NCBI GenBank assembly: GCA_964577615.1
Contig: CAZNZW010000063.1
Location: 1-15,981 of the forward strand
Reading direction: 5' to 3'
DNA length: 15,981 nucleotides
From: QNYZ01 sp964577615
Lineage (GTDB): Bacteria; Desulfobacterota; Desulfobacteria; Desulfobacterales; QNYZ01
A program made the translations under genes and the position numbers. The notes below the pieces were generated by a model, which saw only the letters and a list, made by a program, of their open reading frames with translations, did no database searches and was not told the origin of the DNA. How positions within the stretch are numbered: position 1 is the stretch's first letter; each line of letters opens with the position of its first letter. Below are positions 1 through 7,617 of this stretch, piece after piece.

Positions 1-72
1 GGCCGTGAAGGAATCGAACCTTCAACCTTCTGATTAAGAGTCAGCTGCTCTGCCTGGTTGAGCTAACGGCCC
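1..72 (-). tRNA. tRNA-Lys (anticodon CTT), 3' end cut by window edge
   Basis: Read on the minus strand, the sequence folds as a tRNA. It has a 7-bp acceptor stem (GGGCCGU with ACGGCC plus one C lying outside the window), a D stem GCUC/GAGC, an anticodon stem closing the loop CUCUUAA, a 5-nt variable loop, and a perfect T stem GAAGG/CCUUC around UUCGAUU. The anticodon CUU (plus-strand positions 36-38) reads lysine AAG codons. Position 27-43 is a G-A mismatch, so only four clean pairs support the anticodon stem. The last acceptor base, the discriminator base and any CCA lie outside the window. It follows the KptA-like gene on the same strand, but a separate promoter candidate lies between them. 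Confidence 0.95.
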
Positions 73-109
73 ACTTTGCTCAAAGCGGTTACCCGTGACG
101 GGCATCGGT

Positions 110-138
110 TCTCTACCAAGTTGCCCGGCCGATGTCAA
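110..138 (-). promoter_or_regulatory. candidate sigma-70 promoter for tRNA-Lys
   Basis: On the minus strand a perfect -35 hexamer TTGACA (133-138) is followed after 17 bp by TAGAGA (110-115), a weak -10 match with 3 of 6 positions. Transcription would start about 30 nt before the tRNA 5' end at 72, a normal leader for a tRNA gene. The -10 is poor, so this is a candidate only. Confidence 0.4.
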
Positions 139-167
139 TCGATTTTTCATCCCTGTTTTGCGATATT

Positions 168-917
168 TTACGATCTCCAGGGCGGCGGCTGCCGCTTGCG
201 TTTTATTTTCTTTTTTCCCGCCGGACCATATCCCCCGCGCCCTTTTCGCGGCGGTTTTCTCCCCCGGCTGATCGCCTTTTCCGACAATGGATCCAGGACA
301 AAACTGCCGGGTGTGGGAAGGGCTTTTTTTTCTTTGACCGGTTTTTTAGACGCCGGCTTTTCTTCAGGCAGCGGCGGGCCGGTAAAGCAGCCCGGCGGCA
401 CATGGCCCGCCCAGAACAGATTCCCGGCCGTTAAAAACATGACACCGCTCCCCTGCCCCTGCCGGGTATTGACGGTGAGCAGAACCGCCTGCCGGTCAAA
501 GCGCCGGCCGATCCGTTCGGCCATGGGACGCTCGGCGGCCAGCACCACCCGGCCGTCCCCCATCCCGGTGATGCCTTTTTCGCACACCCCCCGATAGGCG
601 CGCTGGCGTACACAGGTGTACAGCAGTGCCGGCGGGTCTTCCGCCACGGTCTGGGCGGGCAGCCGCTCCCGGTTCCGGGCACGAATGAGAGATCCGTTTC
701 GCTCCAGAGGGAGGTCGACGCCGATGCGAAAAAGCTGATCGATCTGCGCCGGCCGGACGGCACGCACCTCTTCATCCTCATTCAGGGCCTTGATCAGATC
801 CTTGACCCGCACATATCCATCGCGATCCGGAACCAGCCCGAACTCGTCTGGATGCCGTTCCAGGACATACTGCAGCAGCTTGATTAGCTGGTCGGTCTGG
901 CGCTGATATCCGGCCAT
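168..917 (-). CDS. KptA/Tpt1-like RNA 2'-phosphotransferase homologue, divergent active site
   Basis: This 249-residue protein resembles bacterial KptA (Tpt1), which transfers a 2'-phosphate from RNA to NAD+. Similarity runs through residues 1-175: an N-terminal helical region with YVLERHPDEFGL, then IRAR (78-81), PPALLY (95-100), GRVVLAAERPMAERIGRRF (122-140) and AVLLTVNT (144-151). Several expected residues differ. The Arg-His pair near residue 21 is offset by one position against the usual VLRHKPE. The QGH motif after IRA is replaced by NRE. The LYHGT motif reads LYTCV. A lysine/arginine/proline-rich tail (about 180-249), absent from KptA, looks disordered. The start is an ATG at 915-917 with GAGGAG only 3 nt upstream. 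It reads toward the tRNA-Lys gene and is divergent from hemL. The fold is fairly likely; enzymatic activity is uncertain. Confidence 0.6.
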   Translation of the reverse strand: MAGYQRQTDQLIKLLQYVLERHPDEFGLVPDRDGYVRVKDLIKALNEDEEVRAVRPAQIDQLFRIGVDLPLERNGSLIRARNRERLPAQTVAEDPPALLYTCVRQRAYRGVCEKGITGMGDGRVVLAAERPMAERIGRRFDRQAVLLTVNTRQGQGSGVMFLTAGNLFWAGHVPPGCFTGPPLPEEKPASKKPVKEKKALPTPGSFVLDPLSEKAISRGRKPPRKGRGGYGPAGKKKIKRKRQPPPWRS

Positions 918-955
918 CGTCTCCTCATTTCTTGACCTGCCCCGTTACCTCTGTT

Positions 956-984
956 ATTTTCGCATAAACAGGTATTCTCATCAA
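956..984 (-). promoter_or_regulatory. candidate sigma-70 promoter for the KptA-like gene
   Basis: On the minus strand TTGATG (979-984) is separated by exactly 17 bp from GAAAAT (956-961). Each hexamer matches its consensus at 4 of 6 positions. It would start transcription about 30 nt before the ATG at 917. Its -35 overlaps the dyad at 982-994, which could make it repressible. Confidence 0.3.
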
Positions 985-1008
985 CCTCAGGTTGTATGAA
1001 CCTCGGTT
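982..1008. promoter_or_regulatory. two tandem dyads between divergent genes (operator candidate)
   Basis: CAACCT-C-AGGTTG (982-994) is a perfect 6-bp inverted repeat with a 1-bp centre. Five bases later AACC-TC-GGTT (999-1008) is a second, 4-bp dyad. The core AACCTC recurs 16 bp apart (983 and 999). The pair lies in the 149-bp gap between the divergent KptA-like gene and hemL and covers the minus-strand -35 candidate. This suggests a regulator binding site, but no regulator is identified. Confidence 0.35.
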
Positions 1009-1066
1009 TTGTTAAGTTTGGCGTCATCAAAATAAACACGATCACCCCTGAAAGGATCCAGCCCCC

Positions 1067-2359
1067 ATGAACACGACCCATTCCCGACAACTTTACGCCC
1101 GGGCCTGCCAAGTCACGCCAGGCGGCGTCAACAGCCCGGTGCGGGCCTGCAAATCCGTTGACACTGATCCGCTCTTCATCATGAGCGGCAACGGCTGCAC
1201 GCTCACCGACGCGGACGGTAACGAATACATCGACTACATCGGCTCCTGGGGACCGCTGATCCTCGGCCATCGCCATCCGGCCGTTATTCAGGCCATTGAA
1301 ACCGTGCTGCAGCGGGGTACCAGTTTCGGCGCGCCCACCGATCTGGAGATCGAACTGGCCGAACTGATCATGGCGGCCATGCCGGCTGTTGAAATGGTAC
1401 GGATGGTCAATTCGGGCACCGAAGCGACCATGAGCGCCATCCGTCTGGCCCGGGGATATACCGGCCGGGACAAAATCATCAAATTCGACGGCTGTTACCA
1501 TGGCCATGCCGACACCCTGCTGGTGGAAGCCGGGTCCGGGGTAGCCACCCTCGGTATTCCGGGCAGCCCCGGCGTTCCCGAAAAATTCGCCGCGCTGACC
1601 CGTTCCCTGCCCTTTAACGATATCGATACCTTTGAAAAGGTGATGACCCGAGAGGGCGATACGATCGCCTGCGTCATCGTGGAACCGGTGGCCGGCAACA
1701 TGGGCATGATTCCGCCCAGAAACGGCTTCCTGGCCGGCCTGCGACGGATCACCGAAAAAACGGGCAGCGTACTCATCTTCGACGAAGTAATGACCGGATT
1801 CCGCGTCGCCCACGGCGGCGCCCAGGCCCTGTACAATATCACCCCGGACCTGACCACGCTGGGAAAAATCATCGGCGGCGGCCTGCCTGTCGGCGCTTAC
1901 GGCGGCCGCAGGGCCATCATGTCCCGCATCGCCCCGGACGGTCCGGTGTACCAGGCCGGCACCCTGTCGGGCAATCCCGTGGCCATGGCGGCCGGCATCG
2001 AAACATTGAAACAGCTCAACCTGCCCGGCCGGTACGAAGGCCTGGAAGAAATGACCCGTAAACTGGTTTCAGGCCTGACCCGGGCCGCGGACGCCGCCGG
2101 CATCCCCGCCCAGGCAACAGGCATCGGCGCCATGTTCGGTTTTTTCTTTACCGATCACCCGGTAACCGATTTTAATTCGGCCAAGAAATGCGATCTGCCC
2201 CTGTTTTCGGCCTATTACAAGGGCATGCGCGATCAGGGCATTTATCTGGCACCGTCCCAGTTTGAAGCCGGATTTGTTTCCACGGCCCACGATAATACTG
2301 CCATCGATAAAACGATTTCCGCAGCCGAAAATGTCTTTGCACAGGTGACGATCCCATGA
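1067..2359 (+). CDS. hemL: glutamate-1-semialdehyde 2,1-aminomutase
   Basis: HemL is a cytoplasmic PLP enzyme that converts glutamate-1-semialdehyde to 5-aminolevulinate, the last step of the C5 route to heme, siroheme and other tetrapyrroles. The 430-residue length is normal. The N-terminal TPGGVNSPVRA (17-27), NSGTEA (115-120), the cofactor-binding FDEVMTGFR (238-246) and TTLGKIIGGGLPVGAYGG with the Schiff-base lysine K267 are all present. The ATG is supported by AAAGGA at 1051-1056 and by the family's usual start just before the PGGVNSPVRA block. Its stop overlaps the galE start (ATGA), so the two are probably one transcript, although the functions are unrelated. Confidence 0.97.
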   Translation: MNTTHSRQLYARACQVTPGGVNSPVRACKSVDTDPLFIMSGNGCTLTDADGNEYIDYIGSWGPLILGHRHPAVIQAIETVLQRGTSFGAPTDLEIELAELIMAAMPAVEMVRMVNSGTEATMSAIRLARGYTGRDKIIKFDGCYHGHADTLLVEAGSGVATLGIPGSPGVPEKFAALTRSLPFNDIDTFEKVMTREGDTIACVIVEPVAGNMGMIPPRNGFLAGLRRITEKTGSVLIFDEVMTGFRVAHGGAQALYNITPDLTTLGKIIGGGLPVGAYGGRRAIMSRIAPDGPVYQAGTLSGNPVAMAAGIETLKQLNLPGRYEGLEEMTRKLVSGLTRAADAAGIPAQATGIGAMFGFFFTDHPVTDFNSAKKCDLPLFSAYYKGMRDQGIYLAPSQFEAGFVSTAHDNTAIDKTISAAENVFAQVTIP

Positions 2360-3354
2360 CAGCAGCCACGGTTCTCGTTGCGGGCGGCGCGGGATACATC
2401 GGTTCCCACATGGTAAACGCCCTACAGGGCGCGGGCCATCATGCCATCGTTCTGGATGACCTTTCCCGGGGCCACCGCGACCTGGTGGTGAGCGGCAGTG
2501 CATTTATCCACGGCAGTATCCAGGATACCGCGCTGCTGGATCAAATATTTACCGACCACCGAATTGATGCGGTCATGCATTTTGCCGCCCATTCGCAGGT
2601 AGGTGAATCGGTAACGGCCCCGCTCATCTATTATCGCAACAACGTGGCAGCCACAGTGGAGCTGATCGCTGCCATGGTCCGTCATGATGTCCGCCGATTT
2701 ATTTTTTCTTCCACGGCGGCCGTCTATGGAGAACCGGAAACCACGCCCATTACCGAAAACCACCCGTTGCGCCCCGCCAATCCATACGGCGTTACCAAAA
2801 TGACCGTGGAACGAATGCTCTCAGACTGCGATACGGCCCACGGGATCAAGAGCATCTGCCTGCGCTATTTCAATGCGGCCGGTGCCGATGAAAACGGTCG
2901 CATCGGCGAGCGGCACGATCCGGAAACCCATCTGATCCCCCTGGTGCTCACGGTCGCCACCGGGCAGCGCGACCGGATCTCCATTTTCGGTACCGACTAT
3001 CCAACGCCGGACGGCACCTGCCTGCGCGATTACGTCCACGTGACCGATCTGTCCCGGGCGCATCTCCTGGCACTGGACGCACTCCTGGGCGGAGGTGACA
3101 GCGCCGTCTATAATCTGGGAAACAGCAAAGGGCATTCGGTTCGCGAAGTAATCACCCTGGCCCGAAAAATCACCGGTCATCCGATTCCGGCCGAAGAGGT
3201 TGGCCGCCGCGCAGGGGACCCGGCCAACCTGGTGGCCGGATCGGATAAAGCCCGAAAAGAGCTGGGATGGCAGCCACATTACGAGCAGCTGGAAACCATC
3301 ATTGAAACCGCCTGGCAATGGCATCGCCGAGAGGCGCACCACCTTGTATCTTAG
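2356..3354 (+). CDS. galE: UDP-glucose 4-epimerase
   Basis: GalE interconverts UDP-glucose and UDP-galactose with bound NAD+ and supplies galactosyl units for surface polysaccharides and galactose metabolism. The 332-residue protein has the Rossmann motif GGAGYIGSH (10-18), the SSTAAVYGEP block (118-127), and the catalytic YxxxK at Y144/K148 within NPYGVTKM. It also carries the family-typical LRYFNAAGA and later FGTDYPTPDGTCLRDYVHV segments. The ATG overlaps the hemL stop by 4 bp, with AGGTGA at 2343-2348 as ribosome binding site. Related sugar-nucleotide epimerases are possible, but the downstream signature blocks favour GalE. Confidence 0.93.
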   Translation: MTAATVLVAGGAGYIGSHMVNALQGAGHHAIVLDDLSRGHRDLVVSGSAFIHGSIQDTALLDQIFTDHRIDAVMHFAAHSQVGESVTAPLIYYRNNVAATVELIAAMVRHDVRRFIFSSTAAVYGEPETTPITENHPLRPANPYGVTKMTVERMLSDCDTAHGIKSICLRYFNAAGADENGRIGERHDPETHLIPLVLTVATGQRDRISIFGTDYPTPDGTCLRDYVHVTDLSRAHLLALDALLGGGDSAVYNLGNSKGHSVREVITLARKITGHPIPAEEVGRRAGDPANLVAGSDKARKELGWQPHYEQLETIIETAWQWHRREAHHLVS

Positions 3355-3387
3355 ATCCCCGATCTTATTTTATGACAGTCGGGGTCT
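3353..3387 (+). other. stem-loop after galE, possibly a weak terminator
   Basis: AGATCCCCGA (3353-3362) pairs with TCGGGGTCT (3379-3387) apart from one bulged T, giving a GC-rich stem with a 16-nt loop directly on the galE stop codon. No T-run follows, so this is not a standard intrinsic terminator. It may protect the 3' end or mark the operon boundary before the next gene, which has its own strong ribosome binding site. Confidence 0.35.
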
Positions 3388-3535
3388 GACAAACGGATTC
3401 GCCGGCTGATGTCGGCATTCCGGATTCAGCGCTTTCCACATTATTGCAACCGAACCGAACAGCAGCAATTTTACTTAATGTTTTACACGAACAAATCCAA
3501 TCAACCATTTAAATTCTCAGAAAGGAGACATCGAT

Positions 3536-4333
3536 TTGTCAAAAGAAAAACGTCCGCTTGAAGAATTGTCTGAGTTTGCATTGGAAATGGTTCGCACCGC
3601 CGGCCAGAAAGCCCTGACCTATTATGGCAAGGGCCAGCCGGATACCAAATTCGACGAGGGTCTGATTACCGAGACCGAACTGCGCCTGATGGATTTTTTC
3701 CAGGCCGAGTTGAATGCCCGCTTTCCCCGCCATCAGATTTACCGGGGCGGGCCGCTGAAGGAAGAATATTCCCATGGCGGCAAGCGGTATTTATGGATAT
3801 TCGACCCCCTGGACGGTGTTGCCAACGTTCAGGCGGGCATTCCCATATGGGGCATATCGATTGCGCTGGTGGAAAATTTCTGGCCGATCTATGGCGTGAT
3901 TTACCTGCCGGCCACTGGCGATGAATTTCAGGCCATGGCCGGAGGTGAAGCGCTGCGGGGAGGAAAAGTCATTAATACGGCGCTTTTGGACAGTATCTGC
4001 GACGAAAGCGTGCTGCTCACCTATTCCCGGTTCCATCAGCAGTATCGCACCCGTTTTCCCGGCAAAATCCGGAATATGGGATGCACCACGGCCCATATCT
4101 GCTATGTGGCCCAGGGCCGGGCCGATGCGGCCATCATCGCCAATGAATCCTATCAGGGGCTGGCCGCGGCACGGGTGATTATTGAAGCGGCCGGCGGTAA
4201 AATATATAAAATGGACGGCACCGAATTTCATCTCAACGAATATCTGGACGGCGGTCCGATCAGCGAGCACCTGCTCGTTACCACGCCGGGAATCTGCCGC
4301 CAGGTCCTGAACACACTGGAAAAAATAAAATAA
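3536..4333 (+). CDS. inositol-monophosphatase-family protein, altered metal site
   Basis: The 265-residue protein belongs to the inositol monophosphatase/FBPase/CysQ fold. FDEGLITETELRLMDFF (39-55), LKEEY (74-78), and the metal motif WIFDPLDGVANVQAG with D90 and D93 (87-101) are followed by the matching middle region and IIEAAGGKIY (215-224). In active enzymes the threonine after DG (DGT) is usual and the late WDxAAG motif gives a third aspartate ligand. Here these read DGV and QGLAAA (207-212), so that aspartate is missing. It may be a weak or non-canonical phosphatase, or have another role. The start is TTG at 3536, chosen because AAAGGAG (3521-3527) sits 8 nt upstream. Its stop overlaps the der start (TAATG), implying co-translation. 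The substrate cannot be inferred. Confidence 0.8.
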   Translation: MSKEKRPLEELSEFALEMVRTAGQKALTYYGKGQPDTKFDEGLITETELRLMDFFQAELNARFPRHQIYRGGPLKEEYSHGGKRYLWIFDPLDGVANVQAGIPIWGISIALVENFWPIYGVIYLPATGDEFQAMAGGEALRGGKVINTALLDSICDESVLLTYSRFHQQYRTRFPGKIRNMGCTTAHICYVAQGRADAAIIANESYQGLAAARVIIEAAGGKIYKMDGTEFHLNEYLDGGPISEHLLVTTPGICRQVLNTLEKIK

Positions 4334-5670
4334 TGAACCCTGTTGTCGCCATTGTCGGCCGCCCCAATGTGGGCAAATCGACCCTTTTTAACCGCCTCAC
4401 CCGGCGCCGGGATGCCATCGTGGATGATCTGCCCGGCGTTACCCGCGACCGGCATTACGGGCAAGCTGTCTGGGATGACGAGGCTTTCACCCTGGTCGAT
4501 ACGGGCGGTATTCTCGCCGGGGATGAAGACGGTTTCGCCCGGCAGATCCAGAGCCAGGTGGAAGAAGCCATTGTCGATGCCGACATCATCATTCTGCTGC
4601 TCGATGGCAAATCGGGGGTGTCCCCGTTTGACATGGAGCTGGCCCGGATGCTTCGGGTGGCCAGAAAACCGGTTCTGGTGGCGGTCAACAAAATCGACAG
4701 CCCGGAGCTGGAATCCCGTCTGACCGATTTCTATTCCCTGGGCCTGGACACCCTGCATCCCATCTCGGCGGAGCATCGCTATGGGATTTCCGATTTCATG
4801 GACGCCCTGACCGCCACTTTCAAAACCCGGGAAAAAGACGCCCCCCCCGAGCAATCAGATGAAAGGATCCGGCTGGCCGTCATCGGCCGCCCCAACGTGG
4901 GAAAATCTTCCCTGGTCAACCGGATACTCGGCCAGGAACGGGTGATGGTCAGCCAGATTCCGGGCACCACCCGGGACGCCATCGACACCCCCTGCGAAGT
5001 GGACGGCCGGCGCTACCTGCTGATCGATACGGCCGGTATCCGTCGCAAGGGCAAGGTCCATCAGCGTATCGAAAAATTTTCCGTCATCAAAGCGCTGCGC
5101 AGCCTGGAACGCTGTCATCTGGCCCTGGTGGTCCTCGACGCAGACGAAGGGATCACCGACCAGGACATCAGCATCGCCGGGTATGCCCATGAACGGGGAT
5201 GCGGCTGTGTTTTCCTGCTGAACAAGTGGGATCTTGTTGAAAAAGACACATACACGGCCGACCGGTATATCGAAAATCTGCGGTCGGCCGCCAAATTTCT
5301 TAATTTTGCACCGGCCATTACCATTTCGGCCAAATCCGGTCTGCGGGTTCGTAAAATCTTTGCCCTCGTCAACGATGTGTACGCCCAGTATGCCATGCGG
5401 ATCGATACCGGCCCCTTAAACCGAATTTTTGAACGGGCCGTTGCCAGAAATGAGCCATCGCTGCACCGGGGCCGGCGCATCAAGTTTTTTTATGCGACCC
5501 AGATATCGACCCGGCCGCCGACCTTTCTGGCGTTCGTCAATTACCCCGATGCCGTTCATTTTTCGTATCGCCGCTACCTGATGAACCAGATCCGCTCACA
5601 AACCGGTTTGTCGCGGACGCCCATTCGGCTGTACTTTCGGAAACGCGGCGACCGCCGCCAATCGTCTTAA
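4333..5670 (+). CDS. der: ribosome-assembly GTPase Der (EngA)
   Basis: Der is an essential tandem GTPase that helps late assembly of the 50S ribosomal subunit. The 445-residue protein has two G domains. The first has GRPNVGKS (9-16), DTGG (56-59) and NKID (119-122). The second has GRPNVGKS (185-192), DTAG (232-235), NKWD (297-300) and SAK (332-334). A C-terminal KH-like domain (about 355-438) contains FFYATQ and PPTFLAFVN. The short acidic linker (about 165-178) is usual. The ATG overlaps the preceding stop by one base. Only two bases after its stop the assembly gap begins, so the downstream context is not seen. Confidence 0.98.
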   Translation: MNPVVAIVGRPNVGKSTLFNRLTRRRDAIVDDLPGVTRDRHYGQAVWDDEAFTLVDTGGILAGDEDGFARQIQSQVEEAIVDADIIILLLDGKSGVSPFDMELARMLRVARKPVLVAVNKIDSPELESRLTDFYSLGLDTLHPISAEHRYGISDFMDALTATFKTREKDAPPEQSDERIRLAVIGRPNVGKSSLVNRILGQERVMVSQIPGTTRDAIDTPCEVDGRRYLLIDTAGIRRKGKVHQRIEKFSVIKALRSLERCHLALVVLDADEGITDQDISIAGYAHERGCGCVFLLNKWDLVEKDTYTADRYIENLRSAAKFLNFAPAITISAKSGLRVRKIFALVNDVYAQYAMRIDTGPLNRIFERAVARNEPSLHRGRRIKFFYATQISTRPPTFLAFVNYPDAVHFSYRRYLMNQIRSQTGLSRTPIRLYFRKRGDRRQSS

Positions 5671-5672
5671 TG

Positions 5673-5772
5673 NNNNNNNNNNNNNNNNNNNNNNNNNNNN
5701 NNNNNNNNNNNNNNNNNNNNNNNNNNNNNNNNNNNNNNNNNNNNNNNNNNNNNNNNNNNNNNNNNNNNNNNN
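5673..5772. other. assembly gap (100 Ns)
   Basis: Exactly 100 Ns separate the der stop from the rarA leader, the conventional size for a scaffold gap of unknown length. The seven bases before the gap (CTTAATG, 5666-5672) are identical to the seven after it (5773-5779). The flanking contigs may therefore abut or overlap, with nothing missing. Confidence 0.97.
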
Positions 5773-5907
5773 CTTAATGGACCAGGGATATAAACATGCA
5801 AAGGGATAGAACAGATCACCCGCCGGGGTGCAAAACGGCAGAATTCACTTTCTCTCCCCGATGCCCCGGCGCCTTTTCGGGAAACACGAATCAATCTGGA
5901 GAGCGCC

Positions 5908-7299
5908 GTGCCGCCCGATAACATTCATCCGCCCACCATCGATTCCCGCCCGCTGGCCGAACGCCTTCGCCCACGGACGCTGGATGAATTTATCGGCCAG
6001 CAGACCGCCGTGGGCCAAGGGACGGCCATCGACCACGCCGTCCGGCACGATCATATTTTTTCCATGATTCTGTGGGGGCCGCCGGGTTGCGGCAAGACCA
6101 CCCTGGCCCGGATCATGGCCCGGGAAACCGACGCCCATTTCGTTCAGTTTTCGGCGGTCCTCTCCGGCGTCAAGGATATCCGGGCGGTGATTAAAATCGC
6201 CGAAGAGCAGCAGCAGACGAATCAGAAAAAAACAGTCCTGTTCGTGGACGAAATCCACCGGTTTAACAAAAGCCAGCAGGATGCCTTTCTCCATCATGTG
6301 GAAAGCGGGCTGATTACACTGGTGGGCGCCACCACCGAAAATCCGTCCTTTGAAGTGATCCCGGCGCTCTTATCCCGCTGCCGGGTCATCGTGCTGGCCC
6401 TGCTGACCGAGGAAGATATCGACGCCATTCTCCGGCGGGCACTGACCGATAAAGAAAACGGCTACGGCCGATACGCTCTCACCGTGGCCGACGATGCCCT
6501 GGCCCATCTCGTTCAGATCGCCGGCGGCGACGCCCGCACGGCCTTAAACGGCCTCGAGCTGGCCGTATCGCTGGCCGTGGCCGACGCCGGACGGGATCAA
6601 CCGGTTGAGATGAACCTGGCGGACGTCACCCGCGCCCTGCAGAAAAAAGCCATGCTCTACGACAAAGGCGGCGAGCAGCATTACAACCTGATCTCGGCCC
6701 TGCACAAAAGCCTGCGGGGAAGCGACCCGGACGCGGCGCTCTACTGGCTGGCCCGCATGCTGGCCGGCGGCGACGATCCCCTCTACATCGCCCGCCGGAT
6801 GGTCCGGTTTGCTGCCGAAGATATCGGCAATGCTGACCCCAACGCCATGACGGTGGCCCTTAATGCCGTGTCGGCCTACCGGTTTCTCGGCTCTCCCGAA
6901 GGTGATCTGGCCCTGTCCCAGGCGGCGGTGTATCTGGCCACAGCCCCGAAAAGCAACCGTATCTACACCGCCCACAAAGATACGGCCCGGGTGGTCAAAC
7001 AGGCCGGTCCCCTGCCCGTCCCGCTTCACATCCGCAACGCTCCCACGCGTCTGATGAAAAATCTCGGGTACGGAAAAAATTACCGCTATGCCCACGACTA
7101 CAAGGATGGGTATACGATTCAGGATTACCTGCCGGAGGCCCTGGCCAATCGCCGTTTTTATCATCCCACCGACCGGGGCTATGAAAAAATCATCAAACAG
7201 CGGCTGGACGGCTGGCACCGGATCAAGACCCGTCAGCGGGCAAAAAACACCGCCGCCAAGAAACCGGCGGCGGACCGGCCGCCCAATGCACCGGAGTAG
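5908..7299 (+). CDS. rarA: replication-associated recombination protein A (RarA/MgsA), AAA+ ATPase
   Basis: RarA is a clamp-loader-like AAA+ ATPase (Mgs1/WRNIP1 family) that acts at stalled replication forks. The 463-residue protein shows the N-terminal RPLAERLRPRTLDEFIGQ, Walker A GPPGCGKTTLA (57-67), Walker B VLFVDEIHRFNK (110-121), and sensor-1 GATTENPSFEV (140-150). The C-terminal half carries the family's tetramerization region, including KAMLYDKGGEQHYNLISALHKS and NYRYAHDYKDGY. The start is GTG at 5908, supported by GGAG about 7 nt upstream and by the conserved PLAERLRP block just after it. A TATAAA at 5789-5794 could be a -10, but its -35 would fall in the Ns. The basic tail (from about 440) is variable in the family. 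Confidence 0.96.
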   Translation: MPPDNIHPPTIDSRPLAERLRPRTLDEFIGQQTAVGQGTAIDHAVRHDHIFSMILWGPPGCGKTTLARIMARETDAHFVQFSAVLSGVKDIRAVIKIAEEQQQTNQKKTVLFVDEIHRFNKSQQDAFLHHVESGLITLVGATTENPSFEVIPALLSRCRVIVLALLTEEDIDAILRRALTDKENGYGRYALTVADDALAHLVQIAGGDARTALNGLELAVSLAVADAGRDQPVEMNLADVTRALQKKAMLYDKGGEQHYNLISALHKSLRGSDPDAALYWLARMLAGGDDPLYIARRMVRFAAEDIGNADPNAMTVALNAVSAYRFLGSPEGDLALSQAAVYLATAPKSNRIYTAHKDTARVVKQAGPLPVPLHIRNAPTRLMKNLGYGKNYRYAHDYKDGYTIQDYLPEALANRRFYHPTDRGYEKIIKQRLDGWHRIKTRQRAKNTAAKKPAADRPPNAPE

Positions 7300-7357
7300 G
7301 ATAAAATATTTTTCGTCTGTCGCTGAACCACCCGCAACCCAAAAATGGAGGCCCGTT

Positions 7358-7582
7358 ATGTCCTGCTATTTCAGGCACATGAAAGATGTTCTGGCCGAAG
7401 CCGGCATCGAAGTGACCCAGGAGAACAAAAAAGAAATCGACCAGGCCATTCACCATCTGGTCGCCGTTGAATACAAAGACTGTTCGCCAACCTGGAAATC
7501 GGTGAAAATGCATATTAAAAATGACGAATCCGCCCGCAATGCCTTCATCGAAAAACTGAAACAGGCGGTCGCTGCCATTTGA
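7358..7582 (+). CDS. conserved small protein of unknown function (74 aa)
   Basis: This 74-residue protein begins MSCYFRHMKDVLAEAGIEVT and continues with KKEIDQAIHHLVAVEYKDC and a helical, lysine-rich end. The ATG at 7358 is chosen because GGAGG (7347-7351) lies 6 nt upstream. The frame stays open upstream only because it overlaps rarA in another frame. From memory, similar small proteins with the RHMKD...EVDRIIHEIVGVEYKNC pattern occur in anaerobic bacteria and methanogenic archaea, but I cannot name a family or function. It is soluble, has two cysteines (C3 and one in KDCS), and no membrane segment. It lies 58 bp after rarA and 35 bp before msrA, probably in one transcript with msrA. Confidence 0.8.
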   Translation: MSCYFRHMKDVLAEAGIEVTQENKKEIDQAIHHLVAVEYKDCSPTWKSVKMHIKNDESARNAFIEKLKQAVAAI

Positions 7583-7617
7583 GCGGCCGCCCCCATTGCC
7601 ACGGGAGGAACCGATAG

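Noticed and set aside
76..138. tRNA-like fragment upstream of tRNA-Lys (CTCTACCAA resembles a reversed D-loop)
   Set aside because: No D stem, anticodon stem or T arm can be built around it, and the similarity is only about 9 bases.
884..1813. 309-codon open frame on the minus strand over hemL
   Set aside because: It is an antisense frame over a clear hemL, with composition typical of a shadow of a GC-rich gene.
5786..5800. GG-N10-GC spacing before rarA as a sigma-54 promoter
   Set aside because: Only the GG and GC match; the flanking consensus positions do not, and rarA is not expected to be sigma-54 dependent.
5796..5921. 41-codon frame after the gap overlapping the rarA start
   Set aside because: It has no ribosome binding site and no recognizable protein, and it runs into rarA in another frame.
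7246..7275. GCCGCC/GGCGGC inverted repeat at the end of rarA as a terminator
   Set aside because: It lies inside the coding sequence, is a codon-usage effect of Ala/Pro codons, and has no T-run.
7088..7357. Upstream extension of the small-protein frame into rarA
   Set aside because: This part is an out-of-frame reading of rarA; the ATG at 7358 has a well-placed GGAGG.
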